DNA of 42,757 bases from Lachnospiraceae bacterium (GCA_910574715.1 CAJTCH010000044.1:1-42757); one strand, 5' to 3'; positions 32,501-41,146 are shown, numbered from the stretch's first letter. Notes: generated by a model not told the origin, from the letters alone. Numbers and translations are program-made.

Positions 32501-35500
32501 AGTATGGAGAATGCATCACAATCTTTTGATTCCTATTCTACCTCGGTGCAAAAGGCACAAGAAAATCTGGCGACGTTAAAAGATATTCTGTCTGAGTCTG
32601 TCTCAGGTGCAGGTATTTCAGCAGATCATGTGGAAGTATTTCGAGATATATTTGGTGAAGATGCGGATAAAGCATTAGAGAAGACAGCGAATGGATATCA
32701 TTTGAATAAACAGGCAGTGGCAGAATTACAGTCACAACTCGACGAAATGACAAAATCGGATTATCTTTCCGCCTTAAGTGACCAGTATACAGAACTACAG
32801 AATATTGAAGGTAAAATTGCAGCAGCAGAGATATTAGGACAAGATACATCAGGGTTAGAGGCATCAAGAAATGGAATATTAGATAATATTACCTCTCTTC
32901 AAGATTTACAATTCCAATATGAAGCTGCGACTTCTGCCTATCAGCAATGGCAAGCTGCTATGTCTGGCGGGGAAGAAGGAGATATGTATGATTCAATATA
33001 TGGAAATCTCGAAAAAGCAGGAGAATTATATGACAAAGGACTTACAGGTACAAACGCATTTCGTGAATTTACAGATCTTATGTCCAACAAAGATTTGTCT
33101 ACAGCATCAAATGAAGAAATCGTAAAGGCTTATGAATCGGCAATTCCTGTTATCAAGAAATACTTCACAGAGGGGCAGGAAGGCGCACAAAATTTCCTGA
33201 CGGATATCCAGAATATTAATTCAGAATGGGCGCATATGAACGAAGATGGTTCCTGGGACATTAATTTCGGTGTGGGACAGGATCAGGATATTGCAGATGC
33301 GCTGAATATGGATGTTGAAGCTGTACAGGCAGTTATGCGTAAATTAAGTGATTATGGTTTTGAAATTAATCTTGATGAACCGATTGCTTCATTGGAAGAG
33401 CTGAAAGTACAGGCAGAATCGGCAAATGAAATCTTAAGCGGTTTGGGTGATGATTTAAAAATTGACCTGAATACAGATTCTTTTGAGGGTGTAGATAAGC
33501 AGATTTCTTCGTTGAAAGAATATATAGGTGAAGTTGAAGCATCTGATTTAGAGTTGGATGTGAAAACGGATAAATTAGATGCAGCTAATTCAATCCTGGA
33601 ATATCTGGTTGCACGTAAGCAAGAGATAGGAAAGAGTGAAGATGTTGATATTACTGTCAATATAAATGAGGCAGAGTTGCAATCGGGATATGCGGTTTTA
33701 AACCAACTAAAAGTTGATTTATCCAATATTCAAGGACAAGTAGGACTTGATACTTCGGGACTGCAGGCAGATATTGATAGTTGTGTTGCTCAGATTGAAG
33801 CAATGTCTCCAGAAATGAAAGTCGCATTAGGAATTCAGGGAATGTCAATAGATCAAATTAAATCAGGATTGATGGATGGCTCTATCGAAGTTCCTGTTAA
33901 TGCAGATACAAAACAGGCAAATAGCAATATCAATGAAGTCAAAAAGAATGATATAAAAGATAAGAATTTTACGGTTACGGCAAATGCATCACAGGCGATA
34001 GGGGCGTTGGCATCAGTAAGATCCTATTTGTCAGGCATCACGAGTAAAACAGTGACGGTTACAGTCAATAAGGTAACAAACGAAACTACAAATAAGTCAA
34101 GTGGTTCATCTGGTACATCTGGCACATCCAGTAAATCTACTAAGTCAGATAAGTCAGGAACTAAGGGGAATTTTGTAAATGGTACGGCACATATACGAGG
34201 AACAGCGTTTGCCTATGGTAATTGGGGGAATCCTGTGACAGCACATAAGGCGTTAGTTGGAGAATTAGGTGCTGAAATTATTGTAGATCCACATACTGGT
34301 CACTGGTATACCGTTGGCGATAGTGGTGCAGAGTTTGTTGAAGTTCCTAAGAATGCAATTGTATTCAATCATTTACAATCAGAGAGTCTGTTAAAAAATG
34401 GACATGTAGCAGGCAGAGGACAAGCATTGGCGAGTGGTACAGCATTGTCAAATGGCACAGGGAAGTTTAATGTTAGCAATAGTGGCAGTAAAGCTTCTTC
34501 TGTTAAAACTAAAAAGAAATCCTCTTCTTCCACTACTACCCCATCCACCAACACAGCAGAGTCCATATCGGATACCAATGAAGAAGCTGAAGAATTCGAA
34601 GAGACTCTTGACGCAATCGAAATTCTAATTGACCGTATTGAGCGTCAGATCAAAAATCTGGAGCGTGTTGCAGGCAGTGCTTTCAACACTTTCGAAAAAC
34701 GCAACAATGCTTTGCGTGAGCAGATGTCCAGTATCACACAGGAAATCTCTATACAACAACAGGGATATGAACGCTATTTACAGGAAGCAAATTCTGTAGA
34801 ATTGTCAGAGGATTATAAGAATCTCGTTAGGAATGGTGCAATTGATATCAGTACCATAACTGATGAAGAATTGTCTAAGAATATTCAGGAATTCCAGGAA
34901 TGGCACGAAAAAGCTCTCGACTGCCGTGACGCAATCGAGGAACTAAAGGAATCCGTAAGAGAATTATATAAGGAAGCATTTGAGAATGTTGTAACCTTAT
35001 ATGACGGTATGCTGAACCAGATTGACCACAGGCGTAACATGTTGGAAGGTTATATTGACCAGACAGAAGCCCAAGGCTATATTGTCAGCACAAAATATTA
35101 TGACGCTCTGATCTCAAACGAGCAGAATAAGTTAAATAAACTGACAAAAGAACGTAACGACTTAATCAATGCAATGAATGATGCTATTGTAAATGGTGGC
35201 ATTGAAATGTATTCAGAACAGTGGTATTCATTCCAGGAAGATATCAACAAAGTAAACGAAGCAATTCAGGATGCTAATACAAGCATCATCAAATTTAAAA
35301 ATTCTATCCGGGAGATCAAATGGGATATTTTCGATAAGACTCAAGATAGGATTTCTGCCATTACTGACGAAGCTGAATTTCTTGAAAAGATTATGTCAGA
35401 TGAAGATATGTATGATGATAAAGGAGTCGTAACAAAGCATGGTACTGCTACTTACGGACTTCATGGGGTTAACTATAATGTCTTTATGTCCCAGGCAGAC

Positions 35501-37018
35501 CAATACAAGAAGGAAATGAAGTCTATCGAGAAGGAACTTTCCAAGGATCCGTATAATCAAACATTGATTGAACGTAGGAAAGAACTCTTAGAACTTCAAC
35601 AAGAATCTATCATTGCTGCTGAAGATGAAAAACAGGCGATTAAAAGCCTAGTTGAAGAAGGTATTCAAAAACAATTGGATGCACTTAAGGAACTGATTGA
35701 CAAATATAATGAAGCACTCGACTCACAAAAGGATATGTACGATTATCAAAAAGATATCGATAAAAAGCAAAAAACTGTTGATTCTCTTGAAAAACAGTGG
35801 CTTGCATATCAAGGGGATGATTCCGAAGAAGGCAGTGTGAAACGTCAGCAAACATGGAATAATCTTGAAGAAGCCCGTGCAGAGTTAGAAGAAACACAAT
35901 ACGAGAAGTATATTTCCGACCAGAAGAAGCTCCTGGATGAACTCTATACAGAGTATGAAACTGTCTTGAATATGCGTCTTGATAATCTGGATCAGTTAAT
36001 TGCATCCGTTATTGAAGGTGTAAATGCAGAAGGTTCCAATATCCGTGATACATTAATTTCCGAAAGTGAAAAAGTAGGATATACACTTACTAACTCTATG
36101 GAGACCATTTGGGGAAGTAATGGACCTATTGCAAATATCCTGACAACATATAGCGGTAACTTCTCTTCTATCATGACATCTGTTCAAGCAGCAATTAATG
36201 ATATCAAGATAGCGATTCAAAATGCTGTCTCTGCATCAAATAAGAATGCATCTGAAAATATCTCTAAAATTAATAAAGATCAGACACAGCAAACCACAAA
36301 GCCAACAACAGTACAAAAACCTGCCACAAAGCCTACGACAACAAAGCCTGTCACAAATAATACTGGAGGTGACGGAGTTCCTAGAGTTGGTGACAGAGTC
36401 ACATATACAAAAGACAGATACTACTATAGTTCTGATGGTCTGAATCCTTCCGGGAATCAGATGTTAGGACAATCGGTCTACATTACAAGTATTAATAATG
36501 CATCATGGGCAAAGAAACCATATCATATTTCCCGTGGTTCTACTCTTGGAAATGGTGACCTGGGATGGGTGAGTCTCGACCAGTTGAAAGGCTACAGGAC
36601 TGGTAAACCATTGATTGATAAGAATCAGCTCGCATGGACACAGGAAGTTGGTGGTGAAATAGTTCTTGGGCGTTCTGATGGTGCTATTCTCACTCCATTG
36701 AAGCGTGGAGATGCTGTAGTTAATAAAGAAGGAACTGACCAGGTTGTAGAATTTGCAAAGAATCCGAAAGCGTTTATCGGCAAGAGTCTAAGCGAATTAA
36801 CTCAGGAAATGCCGATTACGAGAAATGATGGTGTGGGCACTACGGTACAGAATGAGTTTAGTGTAAATATTGGTATTGACAAAGTTGTAGATTATAATGA
36901 TATTGTAACGAAGATGCAACACGATCATAATGTTGAAAGGTTTATCCAATCTGTAGGTTTTGGACAAATGATGGGAAAAGGAACTTTAAACAAATATAAT
37001 ATTAGATTCGGGAAATAA
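29519..37018 (+). CDS. Giant phage tail tape-measure-like protein, ATA start
   Basis: About 2499 residues from ATA 29519 (SEFIAKIKAELD follows, a usual tape-measure beginning). No canonical start lies between the TAA at 29492 and TTG 29729. AAGGGAGGG (29504-29512) is 6 bases upstream. The TP901-type core is near 100-330 (SIVDLQMATGDSYTNVRKL, QESMSVIGNSFKTIFSRMSD, FAGQRQSNRF). Hydrophobic segments lie near 445-465 and 571-590, and long coiled coils near 1690-2160. AHIRGTAFAYGNWG...ALVGELGAE (about 1557) and GGEIVLGRSDGAILTPLKRGDAVVN (about 2379) are typical tape-measure C-terminal blocks. An SH3-like stretch lies at 2286-2365. It normally sets tail length and travels into the host; no other tail gene is visible. 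Confidence 0.88.
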   Translation: MSEFIAKIKAELDTEEAEKKLNDLANGKKKVKIEVDANNIDETVRKVDQLKDKNVKVRTNVTGAKDVDGLLKSYKSAEKSASGFSNSIKNIAKVGTYINIFQEIERGAKAAVKAVQEIDKSIVDLQMATGDSYTNVRKLVSGYNDFAKQLGATTTEVSMGASDWLRQGKSIADTNKLVQDSMVLSKVANISSEDSTSYLTAMMKGYKKSVEEVAEINDSLTSIDLAAAVDAGGLAEATSRVAASADLAGISLNKLLGYEAAVGEASQESMSVIGNSFKTIFSRMSDIKAGNLELIDEDGTTATLSDVETVLNNIGVQLRSSTNEFRDFDDVLDDTAKRWDKLSSVQQAAVSKAFAGQRQSNRFKLLMENYNTALEYEKIANKSSGTAMQKFNDAYLNSIEAKQKSLQASFEGLSVNLISRDSISGILEATQALVEFLDKTNLLKGALSGLAVGGVLKGFVALTSSITQAAMKMQNFQQAMSLLKMGDIGTDGIEKLSVLMDGLSQSQLKAVISSEQLSTAQRLSILTAMGMSDAQASATLSTMGLSTAEGAATASTLSLGSAFKGLWSTLMANPIVLISTALTAGIAMWSSYKQSIEESIQKATDASTAWRESTNTLNEQITKYKELKAQLDSGTLTPVEEFETRQQILDIQTQITSEYGNQVSGIDLVNGSLQTQLGLLQQISSENARSTLNENRKEYRDAFDEMTKEQAYNLGSIEIDDKSKLNKDIRNIVNSFEDAGLSLTKSGGGGALLSVLFKGDATQAEATIDSFMNKIDALKSKYDDKNSIHVLDSILDQASVSLSDNKKILEDYQENYKTFLQMDMQSKGSVADIFNKYTESVQKYNEALSSGNVDHINKARTDFASLSEEVNGLLSKEDNSKFSTLFDDVTNQLNKASIKAFDFQEALSGEVGSKNQFHKVSEDIKGVSDHLKELKLDSVDALDALITEGNQVGESELWTLAEAWGLGAESSKDDLQSFIDILSQVGIVSGEVANSMENASQSFDSYSTSVQKAQENLATLKDILSESVSGAGISADHVEVFRDIFGEDADKALEKTANGYHLNKQAVAELQSQLDEMTKSDYLSALSDQYTELQNIEGKIAAAEILGQDTSGLEASRNGILDNITSLQDLQFQYEAATSAYQQWQAAMSGGEEGDMYDSIYGNLEKAGELYDKGLTGTNAFREFTDLMSNKDLSTASNEEIVKAYESAIPVIKKYFTEGQEGAQNFLTDIQNINSEWAHMNEDGSWDINFGVGQDQDIADALNMDVEAVQAVMRKLSDYGFEINLDEPIASLEELKVQAESANEILSGLGDDLKIDLNTDSFEGVDKQISSLKEYIGEVEASDLELDVKTDKLDAANSILEYLVARKQEIGKSEDVDITVNINEAELQSGYAVLNQLKVDLSNIQGQVGLDTSGLQADIDSCVAQIEAMSPEMKVALGIQGMSIDQIKSGLMDGSIEVPVNADTKQANSNINEVKKNDIKDKNFTVTANASQAIGALASVRSYLSGITSKTVTVTVNKVTNETTNKSSGSSGTSGTSSKSTKSDKSGTKGNFVNGTAHIRGTAFAYGNWGNPVTAHKALVGELGAEIIVDPHTGHWYTVGDSGAEFVEVPKNAIVFNHLQSESLLKNGHVAGRGQALASGTALSNGTGKFNVSNSGSKASSVKTKKKSSSSTTTPSTNTAESISDTNEEAEEFEETLDAIEILIDRIERQIKNLERVAGSAFNTFEKRNNALREQMSSITQEISIQQQGYERYLQEANSVELSEDYKNLVRNGAIDISTITDEELSKNIQEFQEWHEKALDCRDAIEELKESVRELYKEAFENVVTLYDGMLNQIDHRRNMLEGYIDQTEAQGYIVSTKYYDALISNEQNKLNKLTKERNDLINAMNDAIVNGGIEMYSEQWYSFQEDINKVNEAIQDANTSIIKFKNSIREIKWDIFDKTQDRISAITDEAEFLEKIMSDEDMYDDKGVVTKHGTATYGLHGVNYNVFMSQADQYKKEMKSIEKELSKDPYNQTLIERRKELLELQQESIIAAEDEKQAIKSLVEEGIQKQLDALKELIDKYNEALDSQKDMYDYQKDIDKKQKTVDSLEKQWLAYQGDDSEEGSVKRQQTWNNLEEARAELEETQYEKYISDQKKLLDELYTEYETVLNMRLDNLDQLIASVIEGVNAEGSNIRDTLISESEKVGYTLTNSMETIWGSNGPIANILTTYSGNFSSIMTSVQAAINDIKIAIQNAVSASNKNASENISKINKDQTQQTTKPTTVQKPATKPTTTKPVTNNTGGDGVPRVGDRVTYTKDRYYYSSDGLNPSGNQMLGQSVYITSINNASWAKKPYHISRGSTLGNGDLGWVSLDQLKGYRTGKPLIDKNQLAWTQEVGGEIVLGRSDGAILTPLKRGDAVVNKEGTDQVVEFAKNPKAFIGKSLSELTQEMPITRNDGVGTTVQNEFSVNIGIDKVVDYNDIVTKMQHDHNVERFIQSVGFGQMMGKGTLNKYNIRFGK

Positions 37019-37020
37019 GA

Positions 37021-37101
37021 ATGGATTTAGGATGGCATTCTGATGTTTTAGGAGGACCATTCTTTGATAGCAGACATAAGATTTTAGAAAAGAGGATATG
37101 A
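37021..37101 (+). CDS. Possible short peptide after the tape measure
   Basis: The frame reads MDLGWHSDVLGGPFFDSRHK and ends ILEKRI (26 residues), starting 3 bases after the tape-measure stop without a clear SD. It may be translated by re-initiation, or be chance. Confidence 0.25.
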   Translation: MDLGWHSDVLGGPFFDSRHKILEKRI

Positions 37102-37107
37102 GGATAT

Positions 37108-37365
37108 ATGGATAACACGAAGATAGTAGAATTACTACGCAAACGAAACTCTCAGATACAGGAAGAACTTGATAGATTAAAGAAGTTGACTCTGAAGAAT
37201 GAGGGTGATTCTGATGATAAGAAGGTATCTGATTTGATTAAGGAATTAGAAGATATTCGTAAAGAATGGATGAAAGTCTTAGAAGAGTTGAATCAGGATC
37301 GCAAAGAGTATAGAGGATTGATCGAAGATTTAAGAAATATTAGGGAAACATTTGTGAAGATATAA
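37108..37365 (+). CDS. Small coiled-coil protein
   Basis: This 85-residue protein (MDNTKIVELLRKRNSQIQEELD) starts at ATG 37108 behind AGGATATGAGGATAT. It is almost entirely charged coiled coil (LIKELEDIRKEWMKVLEELNQDRKEYRGLIEDLRNI). In position it resembles the small helical proteins that follow tape measures in some Clostridia prophages. No function is assigned. A terminator follows at 37402. Confidence 0.6.
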   Translation: MDNTKIVELLRKRNSQIQEELDRLKKLTLKNEGDSDDKKVSDLIKELEDIRKEWMKVLEELNQDRKEYRGLIEDLRNIRETFVKI

Positions 37366-37401
37366 GATGGAAATATCAAGTAACTATATTGATTTGATAG
37401 T

Positions 37402-37419
37402 ATGCCAAGCGGCATTTTT
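37402..37419 (+). terminator. Terminator of the tape-measure operon
   Basis: ATGCC-AAGC-GGCAT followed by TTTT, 37 bases after the coiled-coil gene. Confidence 0.65.
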
Positions 37420-37429
37420 AGATTATACA

Positions 37430-37458
37430 GGGCAGTAGATAAGGGTTGACTGCTGCCC
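37430..37458 (+). repeat. GC-rich hairpin in the integrase leader
   Basis: GGGCAGTAG (37430-37438) pairs with CTGCTGCCC (37450-37458) with one G-U. It lies in the 160-base leader between the terminator and the integrase and may shield it from read-through or be a protein site. Confidence 0.4.
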
Positions 37459-37527
37459 GAATGAATTTTCAGGGGTATTAACCTTTCTGATAAACCCACT
37501 ATCATAAATATAGGAGATGGATTTGCT

Positions 37528-38844
37528 ATAGAAGAGAAATTAAACCAGACAGAAATCTTGCGGTATGTGTTAGATAATAATATAATAGATTTATCATACG
37601 TGCAAGAGAAGATAGAGATGACTAAAAGAAAGGAATTACTAGAGAAACATCCTCATAAGATATGGATGGGAAAAGATGGATATTGGCACTCATATTTATA
37701 TGATGAAACAAAAGTGAAAAATAGAAGACCTATAAAGAAAAAGAGGCTAGAAGATTTAGAAGATGTTATTATCGATCATTACAATAGAATGCAGAAAGAA
37801 AACCATAAGGACAATATAGATTTAACCTTGAAAGATATATATCCTGAATGGTTAAAATATAAAGGATTACACACTAAGGCATCTTCTTATATCAAGCGGT
37901 TGACTACAGACTGGAAAAAATATTATGTTGGTACTTCAATAGTGGATATTCCAATAAGTAGCTTTACAAAATCATCCTTAGACATATGGGCGCATAGTAT
38001 GGTTAAAAACTTAGATCTGACAAAAAAGCAATATATGAATATGTCGCATATTATGAGAGATAGTTTGAACTATGCAGAATCGGTGGGGTATATTGAAGAA
38101 AATTTGTTTTTAAAAGTACATATTAATCCCAAACTTTTCCGTAAAATGAAAAAGAAAGATCCTAGAACACAAGTGTATACTGAGGAAGAGCAAAAATTGA
38201 TCCTAGAACAAGCATGGTTGGATTTTCAAAATAATTTGGATGATACGACACCATTAGCGGTAATGTTAGCTTTTTTCATAGGGACAAGACCAGGGGAGAC
38301 TGTGGCGATAAAAGAAAGTGATGTATTTGATAACTACCTTGATATACATCGAATGGAATCAGGTGTCTTTGAGACTAAAGATGGTGTTGAATACAGACGT
38401 ATTGGAGTAGAAGTAGTTGAGTACACAAAATCTGAGGCAGGAGAGAGGCGTATCATAATTCCGACGTATGGTATACGGTTAATAGAGATCATCAAAGAAG
38501 TGAACCGTTGTAATAATACATCTGGCGGATATCTATTTAATAAAGAAGGCAAACCAATTAAAGAGACAGCGGTATCATGGAGATTAGAAAAATACTGCAA
38601 ACATTTAGGAATTTTGCATAAAAGCCCTCATAAAATTAGAAAAACATATATTTCAACTTTGATTGATGATGGGGTTAATATCGACACTATTCGAAGATTA
38701 GCAGGTCATGAAGATGAAAGGACTACTTATGGAAGTTATTGTTACGACCGTCACTCAAGTAAACAAATTGAAGCGCAGTTAGAAAACGCCCTTTGTATGA
38801 AAGAAATTGGTATATTTGGCATCGGGAGAAATTCTGCTGTGTAG
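37528..38844 (+). CDS. int: Tyrosine recombinase (integrase), apparent ATA start
   Basis: A protein of about 438 residues. It is preceded by AGGAG (37512-37516), with ATA 37528 in frame (EEKLNQTEILRYVLDN). The next standard codon, TTG 37558, has no SD, and the ATG at 37517 is out of frame. An N-terminal AP2-like arm-binding part (HKIWMGKDGYWHSYLYDE) is followed by a core-binding domain and the catalytic domain. Catalytic residues: R in GTRPGE (about 254), H368 and R371 in SPHKIRKTYISTLIDDG, GHEDERTTYGSY with the nucleophile Tyr near 400. It is the last element gene, facing the 3' end of tRNA-Leu, and should integrate and excise the element there. Confidence 0.93.
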   Translation: MEEKLNQTEILRYVLDNNIIDLSYVQEKIEMTKRKELLEKHPHKIWMGKDGYWHSYLYDETKVKNRRPIKKKRLEDLEDVIIDHYNRMQKENHKDNIDLTLKDIYPEWLKYKGLHTKASSYIKRLTTDWKKYYVGTSIVDIPISSFTKSSLDIWAHSMVKNLDLTKKQYMNMSHIMRDSLNYAESVGYIEENLFLKVHINPKLFRKMKKKDPRTQVYTEEEQKLILEQAWLDFQNNLDDTTPLAVMLAFFIGTRPGETVAIKESDVFDNYLDIHRMESGVFETKDGVEYRRIGVEVVEYTKSEAGERRIIIPTYGIRLIEIIKEVNRCNNTSGGYLFNKEGKPIKETAVSWRLEKYCKHLGILHKSPHKIRKTYISTLIDDGVNIDTIRRLAGHEDERTTYGSYCYDRHSSKQIEAQLENALCMKEIGIFGIGRNSAV

Positions 38845-38849
38845 AGGTT

Positions 38850-38891
38850 GTAATCACCATAAATGGCTAAAATCGTAATCACTGTAATCAC
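38850..38891. repeat. Integrase arm-type repeats (probable)
   Basis: GTAATCAC occurs three times in direct orientation (38850-38857, 38875-38882, 38884-38891), together with AAATGGCTA/TTTGGCTA, between the integrase stop and the tRNA. They are likely arm-binding sites next to the attachment core. Confidence 0.55.
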
Positions 38892-38966
38892 TTTGGCTAT
38901 GTAGTTATTAAAGGGAAAAAAGAAAAGAACCCTTGAAAATCAAGGATTCTAATGTGTATAACAAAA

Positions 38967-39050
38967 TGCGGAGAAAGGGACTTGAACCCTCACAGGATGA
39001 ACTCCCACTAGAACCTGAATCTAGCGCGTCTGCCATTCCGCCATCTCCGC
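38967..39050 (-). tRNA. tRNA-Leu (CAG), element attachment site
   Basis: An 84-nt tRNA with acceptor stem GCGGAGA/TCTCCGC, discriminator A, long variable arm (TGGGAGTTCATCCTG region), T arm GGGTTCAAGTCCC and anticodon loop TTCAGGT, giving anticodon CAG for Leu. Its 3' end faces the integrase at 37528-38844. The 3' half of a tRNA is the usual attB core for such integrases. The second copy of the core should lie beyond the left window edge. Confidence 0.95.
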
Positions 39051-39120
39051 TCACAAAAAGTATTCTAACACAGAACTCCAATTTTTGCAAATACTTTTTA
39101 TGATATTTTAAAAATATTTT

Positions 39121-39759
39121 TTAAAACCCCAGATCATCATTCACAAGTATGACCTTAATCCTTCCTGCGGCTTTTGAGAATCTGGTCACCAGGAACTGAC
39201 AGCATATAGTGTCTTTTGACTTACAGTCAAAACAAGTTCCATATTCAGAACACGGCGTATCCAGACCAAACCGCTGAGCATTCACAGGCGCAGCCTCATT
39301 TCTGGCCCGGGACACCGCATTTTCTACATCCTTTACTACCTTATTCATTCCGATGATCATCAGAACATTCCGTGGACCGTTGGCTATTGCAGACACACGG
39401 TTCCCAATTCCGTCTATATTGACTAAGATACCGTCTTCCGTGATCGCATTAGCGCTTGTGAGGAAATAATCGCAGTCATATGCGATCAGTTCGATTTCCC
39501 TCTTTTCTTCAGGAGTCTTGGCTGCTTCTCGGTTATATGTCTTATAATTTCCCTCGCAGACCGCCTGCTTTAATCCGATCTCATTGACAGACACAGAGCC
39601 TCCCCATGAGATGCTGCTTCCCTCCGGGATCCACTCCAAAGCCTTTGCCAGGGCAGCTTCCTTCGTCTCGGCATAATAACCTTCCATGTTGCGGGACACA
39701 AGCCCTTTTATGATCCTTTCCCCTAACAAACGATTCCTCTTTGCGCGATTTTCATTCAT
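39121..39759 (-). CDS. LUD-domain protein (LutC/DUF162-like)
   Basis: This 212-residue leftward protein (MNENRAKRNRLLGERIIKGL) has the LUD fold signature ISWGGSVSVNEIG, then DYFLTSANAITEDGILVNIDGIGNRVSAI, and a Cys cluster near the end (CSEYGTCFDCKSKDTICCQF). Stand-alone LUD proteins are related to LutB/LutC of lactate oxidation, but many have unknown substrates. ATG 39759 lies 27 bases after the PucR-like gene's stop, so the two form an operon. The composition is more GC-rich than the element, as expected for core chromosome. Confidence 0.88.
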   Translation of the reverse strand: MNENRAKRNRLLGERIIKGLVSRNMEGYYAETKEAALAKALEWIPEGSSISWGGSVSVNEIGLKQAVCEGNYKTYNREAAKTPEEKREIELIAYDCDYFLTSANAITEDGILVNIDGIGNRVSAIANGPRNVLMIIGMNKVVKDVENAVSRARNEAAPVNAQRFGLDTPCSEYGTCFDCKSKDTICCQFLVTRFSKAAGRIKVILVNDDLGF

Positions 39760-39786
39760 CCTTTCATTCCTCCTCTGTCTTGCCCT

Positions 39787-40929
39787 TTAATAAAAATATT
39801 CTTTTCCCAGTCTTAATATGTAGATTGCAAGCATGATTTTCACACGATTCTCATTTTTCAAAATGTCGTACCCAAGAATCTTCTTGATCTTATCTAGTTT
39901 GTAGGCCAGGGTATTCTTATGACAATATATTGCTTTTGATGTTTTCACTGCACTGCATTCATTCTCAAAATAAATTTCCAAAAGCTTCATATAATCGGTA
40001 TGATTCTTCTCATCATACGTGATCAGACTGCCAACCGTCTCCTGTACAAATGCCGGATAGACTGCCTCTTCCTTCACATCCGCAAGAATCTTATAAACAC
40101 CCAATTCGTCATAACTAAGCAGGTTCTTAGGAATCGCCGTCTTGGTCAGTTGATATGCCGTATAAGCATTTTCATAGGAGCGGTGGATATCTCGGATTCC
40201 GTCCACCATCGTACCGATTCCGATATATACGTTAGGATCATTCCCGCAGATCTTCTGGGTTTCTTCCTGTATCTTTGACATTACAGATCCGGCCGCAAGA
40301 ATCGTAAGCCGCCCTTTCTCTTCGTATGTGATCGTATTTCCCATAACGTAACGGATAGACTTCTCAATCTTATGCAGACGTTCATTTCCCTCATCATTGT
40401 CATATGCATGGCAGCTAAGTATAATGATCGTATATGCCATATCGCGGAAAAATCCATTTCTCTCAAAATGGCTGAGATACAATCCTTCATTCTCCGGATA
40501 GTAGATCGCATTCTTCAGCGCAGCGATCAGGTTCGTTTCTCTCTGTTCATTCTTCAAAAGTATCTCGGCAAACAGGCGCATAATATCTATATACGGTGTT
40601 GTCCAGGCTGCCGAAAAGATAGGGAATCTTATCTCGTTACAATAATCAACGATCTTCTGCGGAAATTTCTTCTTGCCACGGAAAGACATGACCATACCGC
40701 CCGCATGGACCTTGTTAAGCTCGTCAATATAGTCTCTCACCCACTCTTCTGAAGTGCCGCTTAGACCTGAATTAAAGACTAGTTCGTCGCCATGGAGCAT
40801 CGGAATAAATTCTATCTCCTCTACGGTATGCATCCAGGCGATCGTCTTATCAAAGCAGCTATTGGTATGCAGCTTTACATTGAATTGCGGCGGAATCTTC
40901 GAATACAAATATTCCAGTTCAACTGCCAT
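39787..40929 (-). CDS. PucR/CdaR-type transcription regulator
   Basis: This 380-residue leftward protein has an N-terminal PucR-like domain (about 1-130, FRGKKKFPQKIVDYCNEIRFPIFS). A GGDEF-like CdaR middle domain follows (NVYIGIGTMVDGIRDIHRSYENAYTAYQL), with a C-terminal PucR HTH_30 (YFENECSAVKTSKAIYCHKNTLAYKLDKIKKILG). Regulators of this type respond to small metabolites. It is first in an operon with the LUD gene, which it probably controls. ATG 40929 follows AAGGGAGTATTCAGG. Confidence 0.88.
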   Translation of the reverse strand: MAVELEYLYSKIPPQFNVKLHTNSCFDKTIAWMHTVEEIEFIPMLHGDELVFNSGLSGTSEEWVRDYIDELNKVHAGGMVMSFRGKKKFPQKIVDYCNEIRFPIFSAAWTTPYIDIMRLFAEILLKNEQRETNLIAALKNAIYYPENEGLYLSHFERNGFFRDMAYTIIILSCHAYDNDEGNERLHKIEKSIRYVMGNTITYEEKGRLTILAAGSVMSKIQEETQKICGNDPNVYIGIGTMVDGIRDIHRSYENAYTAYQLTKTAIPKNLLSYDELGVYKILADVKEEAVYPAFVQETVGSLITYDEKNHTDYMKLLEIYFENECSAVKTSKAIYCHKNTLAYKLDKIKKILGYDILKNENRVKIMLAIYILRLGKEYFY

Positions 40930-40978
40930 CCTGAATACTCCCTTCTTTTTACACTCAATTCTATATATTCCTTTTTAT

Positions 40979-41007
40979 AGTATATCATTTTTGTGCTCTA
41001 AGTACAA
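40979..41007 (-). promoter_or_regulatory. Promoter of the pucR-like/LUD operon
   Basis: On the minus strand TTGTAC (41007-41002), 17 bases, TATACT (40984-40979), 50 bases before the start codon at 40929. Confidence 0.7.
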
Positions 41008-41146
41008 TTATTTTTAAAATTTATGTCTCTGTAACCTATATCAAAACACGTTCTCCCATGATATATTGTATTTGGAACACAAATCATGCTTTCAAGCATC
41101 CCCCGAAATTGTGTTTCATAATTTTTACCTTTCAGAATTATTTTTC

